64,000 nt of DNA, taken from Acheta domesticus (lineage: Eukaryota > Arthropoda > Insecta > Orthoptera > Gryllidae). Below are positions 23,961 to 35,639 of this stretch, in pieces. Positions within the stretch are counted from its first letter, which is position 1. Every line of letters starts with the position of its first letter. The notes under the pieces are model-generated. The model was not told the DNA's origin. It worked only from the letters and a program-made list of their open reading frames with translations, and did not search any database. Where the stretch lies: positions 190,978,955 to 191,042,954 of the forward strand of contig JAHLJT010000631.1 of the NCBI GenBank assembly GCA_031308135.1, in the 5' to 3' direction. The translations under genes were made by a program, and so were the position numbers.

Positions 23961-26900
23961 CGGAGGAGAAGCGTCAGCGCAAGACAGAGGGGAGGAAGAG
24001 AAGATTCTGCCTCTCGATGCGAGACCAAGTGGCAGCAGTAGGAACGAAAACTCGGGGAGAAGGATAGTGGCAGTTCTCTCGGGATGACTAAGAATAAGAA
24101 TGCTGTACATCGACGTTCTCGGCGTTCTTGTGTAGCATAACTAACCAATATCGACCCTCTCGTGGTAGAGATTAAGCAAATGAAAATAATGTCCCAATCC
24201 TTTAGCCGGCAAGGAAAGTACAGGGTTCATTGCCTGGAAAGAGCTTTATACTATGCATTTCTTCCGTAGACTTCAATGAGCAGAGTTTAGAACCCCATTT
24301 TTGTCGAGTAAGATAAACGAGTTAGATCAAGAAAAGCAACGGACAATGGCTAAGCCGTACATTCATTAATATCCAAAGGTTTGAATGAACACAGAGATCG
24401 AGAATGAGAGATATACGAAGATAAATTTGCTGTTGAGGCCGTTAGTGATCGTTACACTTCGTGAATTGGATGGAAACATAACTCCCCAAGAACCGTGGAA
24501 AGGCAAAGTGTTACTTTCTTCTTGAATAGATGGGGGGTGAGATTAAGGTATGTACAGTATGAGAATAAGCGGAATAACATAATCAATTATATGCATATTT
24601 CAATTACAACCGGAATTCATTGCTTTTTATTGCTATCCGTGTTACTGGATCTCGAAAGAAACTATAAACGCCTTTCTCACGGCCAGAGCCTGCAGTTTTC
24701 TTTGAAATTCTGCGCGCATTGGACATTATATTATAGATAATTAAAGAAAATTATTTGAAGAGAAACATTTCCAATCGATTATTCTTTCTTTATTAGTGTA
24801 AATAGTAGGCAGATGAAATAAAGAGCTGAAATTTGGAGATCATTAGGAACGACGTTGCCAGCGCATGACAATGTGAGATCATAAATTGGAGGAGAGATAC
24901 ATGGAGAATATGGTATTAGTTACGGTAGCGTGGAAACAACAAATATTAAGAGTTAAAGCATGTTCCGCTGTCAGAGATATTAGTAGCTTTACGGAGAAAG
25001 CACTCGCTTTCCGCGTTACAAAATGAGCTATTAATATTTCACAGGCGCTTCAATATGCTTTGATTTAAAAATGGAATTAATTCCATCACTTTCAAAACCG
25101 TCATGTTGTTCACATATATGACAGAAATTAGAGAAACATTTTCTCTCGAGAAAAACGATGTTAATCGGCATTGATATCAGATAATAGTAGCATTTACACC
25201 AGATGACATTAAAGCCAGTTGGCGAGGTCGAGAAGAGTTTCAAATGAATTTGACTGGTTGCTGTCTTTCGAAAGTGCAAGAGCTTGGCAAACACATCTCT
25301 CTACTAAAATATTTACTTCCGAATAAATCATTACAATATAAAGCCATTTTTTGCGCACAATTTTTAAATAGATTTAATGTTGAGAATTGTTGAGAATTCA
25401 AACTATTCAGCAAATTTTGGAGCTTAAAATGTAATGAGGACATTTCATAAGTTCTTCGAAGTGCAAATCCTTTAAAATGTGCTGCATTATCAGGAACTAA
25501 TAAAATGTTGAATCATCCAAGTCACGCAAATTAATTAGAGAAGTGAGTAATAGTTTTCCGTCGTCCTACAGATCTGGTTCTGAGAAGTCAATGCTGCTGT
25601 CCTGAAGTACAGCAAAATAACCCTTCAGAATTCGTTTTCGTTATACTGTTTTCTTCAGATTTTTTTTTTGATATTAACAGGCATGGGACTAATATTCAGA
25701 GCAATCATTATTTCTATTTATTAGTTTCGTTACTGTGAAAATTGTGTCACATACAATGCCACATAGCGGATTATTGTAGATATTTTGTCAATGACAACTG
25801 GCAAATATTTTTTACTAGAGTTAAAATATATTCTTTATTAGCCAGAAATAATATCTTGCCACTTCAACTGGCCGCTTGTGTGTTTTTGATTGGTTACCTT
25901 GAAGTACTCCACGTATTTTTCTTCCGTAGCGTATGGAAAAAAGTTTTTATTCAGATCTTCCCAATAATTTCTTCAATATTTTGGAAAGATCTAAAGCGTA
26001 GTCGACATGAAATAATTATATTTCTATGTTATCACAGCCATCGGAATTTTGTCAAATAACTGACCAAATCGATTAGCATTAGAAAAACTTTTATTTCGCC
26101 TGAATCCACCGTCGCTTACGGATTTTTTCGAGTCAGTTCATGTTCGTTTCCTCTTTTTATTTTGTGTAATTTAGGCTTTGTTATGTTTAGATACCTTTTT
26201 TTGAATACCTTTAAAACACCAAGGTTTTTATTTTTGAAGGCATTTGAACTTTCTACTCACAAATATTTGTTTTTTTTCTTTAATCGTAGCGGATCCGAGG
26301 TGTTTTGTTACTTTCTCTTATTAAATTATTTTATATTTAAAACACAGATTATAGTATATTAAAATTAATTGAACGAACGCTCATCTGTCTTTTGTTCATT
26401 GTGTAATTTAAGACCAAATACAGTGTAATTGCAATACAATAAAATAGTACCGTACCAAATTGGGGAATACTTGAGGAAACGAAGATACCGCGCGTTTAAA
26501 GTACGAAAATCGACTGAAGATTGAGTTTTATTACCATAGTCTCATCGAAATTCCAAATATTATCCTCTATTTACTACATCGTGAGGTGTCATATCCAACT
26601 TATAATTATGAAACGATGTGCACCTCAACGTCAGTATTTTTTTCGATGTTCTGAAAGTTATTAACACTTACATTACTTTCATGTAAAATAAATTTATTCT
26701 AAACTTGTCACAAAGTTCTGTAACGTGTAGAAATACTAAGCCTTCTTGAGAATACGTAGAGAAATTTTAATTACAAATAAGTAGGCATCCATGACAAAGA
26801 TGGATTTTGTTCAAACACTAATGTAGATGTTTTCTGCATAAGAAATAAAGTTCATCGTCTCCACATTCACTGCACCAAATATAAAGAGGCCATCCGGACT

Positions 26901-27102
26901 AGAATTTAGTAAAACATTTATTCTAGACCTCAGGAAACGGCCAAAATGCCATGCTATAAATAGGTTATTTAAGGCATGCTAATTATAAGTCAGTAGTAAT
27001 TAACATTAGCTGCGTTATAAGTACTCCTTCCCCACATCTGACACAAAAGCCAAATAGGACTGCGGCGCGCGCGCAGATTGTTATTTCTACCCCAAACAAA
27101 TA
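23961..27102. other. long AT-rich intergenic stretch, nothing recognised
   Basis: About 3 kb with no repeat shared within the window, no tandem array and no convincing open frame. Confidence 0.55.
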
Positions 27103-27840
27103 CGTAGGTAAGTCAATAAGTATTTGCCATTTTGCTCTAATTGTCTTTAGTTTGGTTCTACGGCTTTGTGTGATCCCTAACCAATACATGGGACCGTTGT
27201 ATTTGCCTGTAGGAGGTTTCAGCGTTTTCTGATCAGTCCGTCTTGCACTGTTGTGGTTTAAAGATGGCGACAGCACTCTGTTTGCACCAAAGAAGAAGAG
27301 TCTTCCATAATCTGTTTTCTATGGTTTGAAGGTGTACAAGGGGCAGAAATCCATAGAAGATTTTCAGCACAATGCGGGGACAATGTTTGGCGACAGATAA
27401 GTGTTGGCCAGTTATCAGAACAGTTTAAAAGTGGTCGAACGAGCGTCAAGAAAAAGGAAAGGGGCGTCCAGCTACAGCTTCAACAGATCCCAATATTGAA
27501 CAATTACGTGTCTTTATCCTGAATAACAGACTAGTGTTAATGAAATGGCAAACCATAACTGAAATGGCAAACCATATGCACAATCTCGCCCCATCGGATT
27601 ACCATCTGTTTGGACCGTCGATTCTGCTCCGACCCACAGTTCAAAGAAGTGGTGCATACGTGCCTTGCTGCACATTCAAAAACATTTTTTTCAGAAGGAA
27701 TCGGGAAGCTTGTTCAACGGTAGACCAAGTGCATTGAAAAGAAGGGTAACCATGTTAAAAAGCGATATCAATAAAAATTGTGTATTATTCCTGTAATAAA
27801 TTATAAAAATTGATTGCCGATACGTATTGACTTACCCTCG
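27103..27840 (+). mobile_element. mariner-like element, internally deleted (738 bp)
   Basis: Terminal inverted repeats CGTAGGTAAGTCAATAAGTA (left) and CGAGGGTAAGTCAATACGTA (right end read inward) match at 17 of 20 positions. Both ends are flanked by TA (27101-27102, 27841-27842), the mariner target. Full mariners are about 1.3 kb, so more than 500 bp are missing from the middle. Its transposase relic is listed separately. The right end lies about 25 bp from the SINE-A-related arm at 27868. Confidence 0.93.
27264..27774 (+). pseudogene. mariner transposase, deleted pseudogene
   Basis: DNA transposase of the Tc1/mariner superfamily, which cuts and pastes at TA. The N-terminal part shows the helix-turn-helix signature in fragments: 'GAEIHRRFSAQCGDNVW' near 27333-27385 and 'FKSGRTS' near 27423-27445, the latter in a shifted frame. 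'VNEMANH' near 27540 is from the linker. The sequence then jumps to the C-terminal catalytic motif 'LAPSDYHLFG' near 27585-27612 and the ending 'KKGNHVKKRYQ' before a stop at 27772-27774. The deletion removes the first two catalytic aspartates; the third (in PSDYHLF) remains. Frameshifts and stops confirm it is dead. Confidence 0.9.
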
Positions 27841-27867
27841 TACTTACTGCCTCGGCGAGGATGACGC

Positions 27868-28200
27868 ATTTACAACCCTGCTATTTCCTCACAAACTCTT
27901 TCCACCCTCTGGTGTTTCTCCAGAGCTAGTGATCTCACCGTTCACACCATAGGATACGTATTTACACTAGCGCAGCTACATCTTAAATGACCATGAGTAT
28001 AAGCTTAGAGCTTTCGTTCCGGCTGAGGCAGAGTGAAGCCAATTTAAGAGACATGGATGAGGGAAACCCCACTAGCAGCCGAAGGCGGCGCCGGATCTCA
28101 TCACGCAAGCGGAGAAGATAACCACAACTTTCCGAGCGAAAACATGCAATACACTTACGGTACTAATGGCCTTAGTCGTTGACGCGGCCAGAATCACTGG
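27868..28200 (+). mobile_element. SINE-A-related element, left arm of inverted pair
   Basis: Starts 'gcatttacaaccctgc' and ends in the SINE-A tail domain (GGCGCCGG near 28085; 'gttgacgcggccagaatcact' at the end). The first ~150 bp differ from the tRNA/core head of SINE-A, so it shares only the tail domain. It mirrors 28687-29022 on the other strand. Confidence 0.75.
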
Positions 28201-28686
28201 TGGAAGGAACTTGAAAACAGACTAGACTTTACTCTGCTGCCTTCTTGCGTCCCTCCACGAGTGTACATTGTGCAGCCCTGTGAACTGCCAGCACTGACGT
28301 CCCCTCGCCGCGGGAGCGACGTGGCCCGGCGTGCCTTGTAGAGCGTAAACGCGCTCCGAGCACGTAGTACGTGCCCTGTTTGACGGCCCTAAAGTAAGCG
28401 ATGGAGCAAGACTTCGTGGACTAGAGAGCTGCGCGAGGCGATTTCGCTCGAGCTTCACGGCAGTTCACACAAAATCCGCCAGGTGACGGCTCACTATGAC
28501 GACGCCACGAGCGGAAAGCACTCGGCCAACAAAACCGAGAGGCTTGACGCTCGGTACTTATGACTCCGCCAGACGAGTCCGTAGTACAGTATAAAAAGCA
28601 AAATTTTATCAATCTCATGAATACGCAAAAACGCATTAATATTGTTTCGTAAATAATTAATGAACTTCTCATGGTCCTTAGTATCG
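28201..28686. other. spacer between inverted SINE-A-related arms
   Basis: 486 bp of mixed, moderately GC-rich sequence with no gene motif. It forms the loop of the inverted pair. Confidence 0.5.
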
Positions 28687-29022
28687 ATTGATTAGTGATT
28701 CCGGCCGCGTCAACGACTAAGGCCATTAGTCCCGTAAGTGTATTGCATGTTTTACCTCGGGAAGTGGTAGTGATCTTCTTCTGTTGAGTTGATAAGATAC
28801 GGCGCCGATCTATTGACGCTTGCGAAGTTTCCTCATCCATTTATCTCCAATTAGCTCGACACCGACCGAGCCGGAACAAGCTCTAAGCTTATAGTCATGG
28901 CCATTTAAGATGTAGCTGCGCTACTGTGTAAATACTTATCCTATTGTGTGATCGGTGAGATCACTAGCTCTGTAGAAACATTAGAGGGTGGAAAGAGTTT
29001 GTGAGGAAGTGGCAGGGTTGTA
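28687..29022 (-). mobile_element. SINE-A-related element, right arm of inverted pair
   Basis: Read on the minus strand it begins at 'gcatttacaaccctgcca' (29022) and ends 'ggaatcactaatcaatcg' (about 28687), colinear with the left arm by eye over the whole length and with most positions matching. Tail-to-tail arrangement. No target duplication is evident around the whole pair. Confidence 0.75.
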
Positions 29023-29163
29023 AATGCCGCCCTAGAAAAAAGGGAATGAAATATTTGGGGGCAAAGTTTTGAGCATAAATTGTGTTTAGAGCCGCTAACG
29101 TGGGTGGCCGGCGCGGCGCGCAGCCAAACGAGGGAATAAAGATGGAGGAGGCTCCGGCGACAC

Positions 29164-29210
29164 GGCCCTCTGCAGAAGTCGAAGCGACTTTTAAAACGCA
29201 GAGGGCCTTG
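29164..29210. repeat. imperfect two-step hairpin
   Basis: GGCCCTCTGC pairs with GCAGAGGGCC, and inside it AAGTCG pairs with CGACTT. Short and isolated, in a GC-rich patch (29100-29250); function unknown. Confidence 0.6.
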
Positions 29211-30235
29211 ATTGGTTTGAGGGGGCGGGGCAGGGAGGAGAACTTATTGTAGGAAGACGTGCCTCAAGGATGAAGCACGTATTGGGTTGAGACTTCGTGT
29301 AGTAAGAATTTGGAATAAGAAGTAGGAATTAAAAATCGAAGAATTAGTTGTAGGACGTGGCAGAAGCTAATCTATGACATTATTCTAGTACGCCCCAGTA
29401 CGCACATTGTGTGGTGTCGATCTCTGCGAACGAGTTTTCCTCTTACAAAATTAACAATCAAAAAATCTTTTTTGAGACTTTACTCACATTTTTTTTAAAT
29501 TGCGTCACTTTGTGACAATACGCAATATTATCAGCCCATCTGAGGATTTTCATAAATTGTACTTTCATTTTCCTGTGACACTAATTAACGAATTAATTAA
29601 TTAATAACGAATTAATTAATCTTCATTCAAGCGAATTTCCTTGGTGGGAAAATAGTTGGCAGCGGAGCTGGAAATGATTGAAGAAGTGAATATTGCGAGG
29701 AACATAACTGTCGTTCAGTGTGTTCCATATTAAAAAATCACTTACAAGCATTGAGGATGTAATTAAATTACTGGTTGGTCTGACAAAGGTATTAGTCAAA
29801 TGCGTTCTGCCCTGATTGATATCATTTTGGAAGCTATGAGCAGTAATTCAATTTAATTTGCCGTCAATGCTTATTGCAAACTGTTGCAACTAAGATGGGC
29901 GCGTATGCAGGCCAATTACGATCAGCAGTGTTATGTAGAATGTCTTGTACAAAACATGGAAGGTAAACATGTAGACTTGTGTCCCAGTACCAGATGTTTG
30001 CAGATAAGAATTGGCACTAATTCATAAAATACGAATTCTGAGTGGAAGCTGGAATCGTTATTTTAATATTTTGATGTACTTATCAGTTACAGAACTCGTA
30101 TGAAACCTCTTTTTAATGCTTGTTCCGTAATCCATCAATTAAATGTGCAATTCCGCCATTTCAATCTACAGCAAAAACTTTGAGCACTTTTATCACAAAA
30201 CTAAGATTTGTACTAAAATTGCAGTTCATGAACCT
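29211..30235. other. intergenic, no gene recognised
   Basis: AT-rich, with 'aattaattaattaat'-type low complexity near 29590. Confidence 0.5.
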
Positions 30236-30320
30236 ATACTTCGCAGATTACCATTGCGAGGATACATTTAGAACATACTTTTCGCAGATTACCGTTGCTG
30301 GATACATTTAGAACATACTT
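30236..30320. repeat. ~42-bp tandem duplication
   Basis: Two copies of 'cttcgcagattaccRttgc ... gatacatttagaacata', differing by small indels. Confidence 0.85.
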
Positions 30321-30790
30321 TTTATCCTATCGCCGTGTTGGTTGATTTTACATTTTTCCATCGATCGCATTCTTTAAAACTCAGAGGTAGATGATTTTCT
30401 TTTGGCAGGTAAAAAAATTAAGCATCTTTCTTCCAACAGTAATTTTATATTAATGTAATTTGATTTGAGAACGATATTGTATTTATTAAAAAAAATTGAA
30501 TAACATCATCAAGATTTGGAATAATTCAGAAATACTTTCATTCTCATAACTTTTACTTATGACATATTATTTGGAATCTTTTCGGACCCAAAAGCTTTAT
30601 AAAATCTGTTAGTAATAAACAGGTAAGCAGTAATAAATGGAGCGCAAACATAAGATTTTATTGCATTAACTCACGTTAGGTCGAGCCTACTCTCGTCACT
30701 ATATAAGTGGAGGATGATGGTGCACTCAGTTGAGAATTAAATTTCTTAAATTCCTGATAAATAAGGAAGTAACTGTATATTTTTCAACAT

Positions 30791-30941
30791 TTCTGTATTG
30801 CCTTTTTTTATATTACAATAATGTGCAATTCTGTATGACCTTTTTTATATTACAATAATGTGCAATTCTGTATTGCCTTTTTTATATTACAATAATGTGC
30901 AATTCTGTATTGCCCTTTTTTATATTACAATAATGTACAAT
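30791..30941. repeat. ~38-bp tandem repeat, four units
   Basis: Unit 'ttctgtattgcc-tttttt-atattacaataatgtgcaa', AT-rich, four units with length variation in the T run. Confidence 0.9.
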
Positions 30942-30993
30942 TTCTAAAGAACTGAAAATATACCAAATGTGTTTAGGTGGAGTTTAAAATACA

Positions 30994-31301
30994 TCACGTA
31001 CGGTGCGACTGAACGAAGAGGCGTAGGGGTAGCGCTGATTTCACATTCGGGAGACCTGGATTCAATCCCCGGGCAGTACATCCTGCCCGGGGTTTTCGTG
31101 GTTTCCCTCAGTCATGCAGACAAATGCTGGGACGGTTGGAAGACCAGGACCGCGAAACAGGCGTTGCCGAATTCGTTGACTACGTTAAGTCAAGAAGGTT
31201 AAGCGATTTGGAGACATCGCGGGTTCCTCGGGTGGCCGACTAGGAACCCTAGGATTTAATGCCGCCGAGGTCAATTGCCCTTTACGGGACTTATAATTGC
31301 T
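30994..31301 (+). mobile_element. tRNA-derived SINE with core-like block
   Basis: tRNA-like head at about 31018-31075: A-box-like 'gcgtaggggtagcgctgatt' and B-box-like 'ctggattcaatcc'. A core-like block follows at 31091-31131 (GGTTTTCGTGGTTTCCC, then CAGACAAATGCTGGGA), resembling the core of SINE-A copy 2 at 7734-7776. Candidate 7-bp duplication AAATACA at 30987-30993 and 31302-31308. The head and tail differ from family A, so this is a separate family sharing the core. The frame at 30969-31202 is incidental. Confidence 0.75.
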
Positions 31302-31328
31302 AAATACAAATGTACTGTAGAAGGTTGG

Positions 31329-31413
31329 ACTTTGCTTTAAAGCAAAGTGAGGGTTCAACCTCGTAAGCACTGACCCTATGTAGAGTCATTGCTTACGAGG
31401 TTGAACCCTCACT
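31329..31413. repeat. perfect 24-bp-stem hairpin next to a 20-bp palindrome
   Basis: 31346-31369 (AGTGAGGGTTCAACCTCGTA plus AGCA) is exactly complementary to 31390-31413. The 20-nt spacer contains a further TGAC/GTCA pairing, so the stem approaches 29 bp with one mismatch and a 10-nt loop. Overlapping its left side, 31329-31348 is a perfect 20-bp palindrome ACTTTGCTTTAAAGCAAAGT. Total hairpin 68 nt. It could be a MITE remnant or a pre-miRNA-sized hairpin; the sequence alone does not decide. Confidence 0.9.
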
Positions 31414-31434
31414 GAAGCTAAAACTACGTCGCTA

Positions 31435-31612
31435 TACTCAGATTTAAACATAGCTGCACTTCAAGGTCACGAGCTGAAAGGAGAGAGGGTACATCGTTAT
31501 CCAATCCGGATTTCCAATACAAAAAAATGAAGTCCCTAGAAAGGTCCCGACAGTGACCCCCCTTTCCTTTCAGCTCATGACCGTGAAGTGCAGCTATGTT
31601 TAAATCGGAGTA
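31435..31612. mobile_element. 178-bp foldback MITE with long inverted arms
   Basis: Arms of more than 50 bp: 31435-31488 begins TACTCAGATTTAAACATAGC and the other end, read inward, begins TACTCCGATTTAAACATAGC. The arms stay matched through the 'agctgaaagg' word. Flanking TA at 31433-31434 and 31613-31614 fits a TA-targeting DNA transposon. No coding capacity. Confidence 0.88.
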
Positions 31613-31614
31613 TA

Positions 31615-33883
31615 CACTGCAAATTGTCCGTCTTGAGAATGGAATGTGTCAGGGTATTTCGCGACGTTCTCAGTCGTACCGTCAGGTATTGCGACCGTAT
31701 CAAGCAGAGCTTACGAGCATGCGACTTCTAGCGGCGCAACGGAGAAAGACGCGAAATGCCTTGTGATATTCCATCGTGGCCATAGGGGCTTGAGGGGCAG
31801 AGTTAGAAAAATCGCACTATAACTGAACTGAGGCTTGCGAACGCCGCGCCGTTGCAGTCGAGCCCTGCGCCGTGCAGCAGTGCCACTTGACGCCGTGCAC
31901 AGGCTAGTACGTCGCGTCGGCGCTCGTAATCTGACGTGCCTAGTGGAGCATTCATGCGGAGCCCTGTGTAAGCCTCGTAGAGACATGCTTCACAGTGGAT
32001 GTGGCAGTGCTGCCGCCGCCGCCGCGGGCCTTTCGCGGAATGATGGATCGCGCTCGACACTTCGTGACGTGTCCTGGAACACGCGCGGCGCGGCCCGGTG
32101 CAGCAGGCTTAGTTCTATCGCCTTTTTGGGGGCGCTGACACCGCCAAGCTGCACATCGGTCTTGCTCAGCGCGTGAGCCTCAGGAACGCCCGTTGCAAAG
32201 TGATTCTGTGCAGCAGGAATCTTTGGAGGGTGAAGAGAGATTACTACAAGAAGGCGTTGCTTTGACGGTTACTGCTTGGCCACGGCTGGGAACCTAAGTG
32301 CAGGTTATGTCCATGCACTAATTTTGTCAATGGGTTCGTTTACAGTTAGTGACGAAGCCATTTACAAAAAAGCTATCTCTTGCAATGTCATCGCCCTGCA
32401 CAACACTCATTTGTTTCTTGATCTGCCAAATTGGTCCTTTTTTAGAGTGACTCCTCTATACATGGCTCATTTCTTGTACTTCTTTTTCCTTCAGTTAAAT
32501 GCACCATAGGAACATCACACTTTCAGGTAATGTGTTTTAACATTTCTCTTAGATTCACGAGTGCTTCACTAATTTTCTGCCTTCGGTGTTTCTCAATATG
32601 GTAGACAATCTTAAAAGTCGTTCATAATCAAGAAGTTAATACTTTGACATAATGCATACTCCTTGAAGATAGTGTCATCCCGCGACACAGCGCCAGCTGA
32701 CACCAGGTGAGCAGCTGATGCTATCTGCACGCGGCAATTAAAAAACTTTAGAAAAACAAGCAAGTGACATATAAGATTGTTCTTTATATATTTAGTTCTT
32801 GAATCAAGATTCTAGCACTTATATGTGCTGACAAAGCAAAAGTTATACATCAGGAAAAATCGTTTCTTGCTATAGATTACAATAAAAATTTTACAATGCT
32901 TCAACACCGGTTGCACACATTTCATCTTATTGCCGTCCCAAAAATGCTAAAATCTATTTCGCAGACTTAACAGCGATGTGAAATAAACGACAAATTTTGG
33001 ACAACTTTTGACCAATGAGATCATTGAGTACACCGTGTTGGTAAGAAAAATGTAAATTGGTCATTCTTTAATAAAGTATAGTGCATTCTACAATAAATAT
33101 TTCATGTGAAGATCAATTATGATTTCAAATTTTAGGATATCTTTTAGGATATATTTCTTAAAGAAAATTGATATTTGTGAAATATAAATTTCTCCTAGAA
33201 ATGACATCCAACTGTTAAAGAAAATACTGCTTAAAAACGTGATGATTGATTTGCATAAATTGAATAAAATTACAAAACGAAATCTTGCACCCCGGAGAAA
33301 GCGTGGCTGCAGGGCTCCTTAGATCCGTTGCTCTGGTGTGATATCACTTTTACATACCCAGAACAATTGTCCACGACCTACTGAAAGAAAGGGAGACTAA
33401 AACTAAAAACCTCAAGAATTCGGAGATGATTTGAGAAATCCGGCTACTAGCATCCGGCGTTGAGTTCCTTTCAATAGGCGTTGCTGCGAGACCTATAATC
33501 CCGTTAAGAGAATTTATCTTAATGAATGAAATGAAATACACGAGAGGTTTTCCTTAGGGATGAATATCTATCATCGGGCATAATTCTATGACTAGTTCGC
33601 TTAATACATAGGAAAATTAAATCCAGAATTGAATCAGTGTTATTTATATTCATGAATAAATGTCCTACAAACCTGTAGAAGCGAAAATGTTGTTAAACAA
33701 AACGACACAAAAAATGGTTTTCCAAAAAATAGAATCTACATTGCTCAAGAAAAATAAAATACTATAGTATAATAAATGCAGTAAATAAAATTGATAAATA
33801 TGATATTGATTTTGCAAGAAATGAGATTGAACAAAAATATTCTCCTCGAAAACAGCAATAAGGGGGTGGGGGAAAACAGTTAC
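31615..33883. other. intergenic with a GC-rich patch
   Basis: GC/CpG-rich at about 31830-32180 with open frames on both strands and no domain; AT-rich afterwards. No shared repeat recognised. Confidence 0.5.
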
Positions 33884-33957
<74 letters not shown>

Positions 33958-33986
33958 AAGAAGAAGAAGAAGAAGAAGAAGAAGAA
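33884..33986. repeat. compound (ATA)n-(AGA)n microsatellite
   Basis: About 15 ATA units pass directly into about 19 AAG units. Homopolymeric Ile/Arg or Tyr/Ser frames across it are artefacts. Confidence 0.98.
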
Positions 33987-34370
33987 AGAACGAAAGCTGT
34001 CCTTGGGCAGTCATTCCTTTTCGTTTTATTCATGTCGGAAGAGCTCATGTTTTAGAAAGGAGAATCACCAAAATTGTCATTTTAGGAAACCTTACATTTT
34101 TGAAATATTATGTATATTTCCAACAATTTATTACTTATTAATATTTCATAAATATTATTATTGTAAATAATGAAAAGCGACGACGTTTCACGAGATATCT
34201 TCTTAATTTCTCTCAGAGCTGACTTTCATTAAAAAAATAATTATTTCATTTCGGTTAATAAATTGATAAAACTGTCATAACTTTCCTCCACATATTGAAT
34301 ATCACTGTTTTCTTTCTAGTGCTTACTAGACAGAATTGCAGAACCAGATGACTTGTTTCTCGGCTCTTGG

Positions 34371-34462
34371 TCCCTTCCCTCCCCACCCCACCGCACCCCA
34401 TTCCATCTCATCCCACTCCACTCCACCCCACCTCATCCCACCTTACCCCACCCCACCTGCCC
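34371..34462. repeat. CCACC-type pentanucleotide low-complexity tract
   Basis: Degenerate pentamers (ccacc, ccatc, cccac) on the plus strand. Confidence 0.85.
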
Positions 34463-34654
34463 TGCATCTCTCAAGCTGCAGATTCCGGCCGCGTACCTGA
34501 CCGTCTTGATACATTAATTGGAAAGGCACAGAAATAGGAAAGTTTCCTTATTTCCTTCCTTAAACTTATGCCATTGTCCCTTTTGACGTCCCGAGAAGCC
34601 AACCACAACTGTCTTCACTTTCTGCAAAGAAACATTTGCGGAAATTGGACTACA

Positions 34655-34785
34655 ACGTGTATCTTAAGAGCAGGGTATGTAAAATGGGGACCGGAAGGGG
34701 AATAAGAGTTAAGCCTATATGTAATTTGAGGACCGACCCAGAAAAGGGTATACGTAAGTTGAGGACCGACTACCTGGCATTCCAG
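34655..34785 (+). repeat. interspersed repeat D, copy 1
   Basis: Contains three spaced words ending in GGGACCG or GAGGACCGAC, each after a 'TATRTAA'-like word. Matches 39828-39938 on the other strand through 'gtatgtaaaatggggacc' and 'cctatatgtaatttgaggacc'. Non-coding. Confidence 0.7.
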
Positions 34786-35639
34786 GTAAAAGTGAATGGT
34801 GACCACTGGCGTAGCATAGTGGAGGCCGCAGGGGCGGCCGGCTCCAGGCAGCAAAATTTCATAATAAATAATAACAATTCATATTTAGCCGTGATTTAGG
34901 GGAATAATAATAATAATATTAATAACAATTATAATATATTGTAAAAGTTTTAACATCTCATATTTTTGTCGCACCTACGATTCGCACCCATTGAAATGAG
35001 CAGGGAATCTTTCATTACTTACTTTATTTATTTATTTACGTCAAAAACAGTTAAAAACTGCGTGTGACGAGCTATGGAGAGAAGTGAATTTTGTGCACGT
35101 TTTCATAATTCTGTGGTCTCTATCCCTAAACCATATTCTAGTCGAATTTTGAATGCAGAAAAGAGAGGTTTTTTTCGAGTTTTGTTGACAAAATATTCAC
35201 TCCTATATAATAAAATATATTTTCTAAGGTAAATTAGCTGTAAATTCCTGCCCTGAACCCTCATGTTCTTCATGAAAGAATAATACTTTTTGCCGCGATA
35301 ATATGAAAAACGATAATTTGAATGACTATATTTCCCACTGAAATTCAGAAGACGTGCACAAATAATGAAGTTACATTTATGTCCAGAGACAAAACAAGGG
35401 ACCATCTCAGCATTTGCTCAAAGATCAGGGAAACTGGACGAAAAACCTGATCGAGATGGGGGCCATCAACCCAGAAACTGTGGTACAATACATGTTACAG
35501 GTTCTTTAGAATTATACAGTCCAAATGATAAATAATTACATTAACTATCATTGTTAAAATTAATTCTACATTCCTCTTTGATGCTCGGTATAGTCTCGAA
35601 TTGTATAGAAACAGTTATGCAGCAGAAAAGATTTTACTT
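34786..35639. other. intergenic, no gene recognised
   Basis: A 'cactggcgtagc' word at 34804 resembles a hAT end, but no partner end was found. Otherwise AT-rich. Confidence 0.5.

Noticed and set aside
23023..24041. Long His/Pro/Phe-rich frames of 260-270 codons
   Set aside because: They are produced by the degenerate pyrimidine minisatellite and GC bias; parallel frames overlap.
33665..34141. Poly-Ser/Tyr or poly-Ile/Arg proteins
   Set aside because: Direct translation of the (ATA)n-(AGA)n microsatellite.
34800..34870. hAT end (cactggcgtagc)
   Set aside because: No inverted partner end or 8-bp duplication found; could be a fragment, but unsupported.
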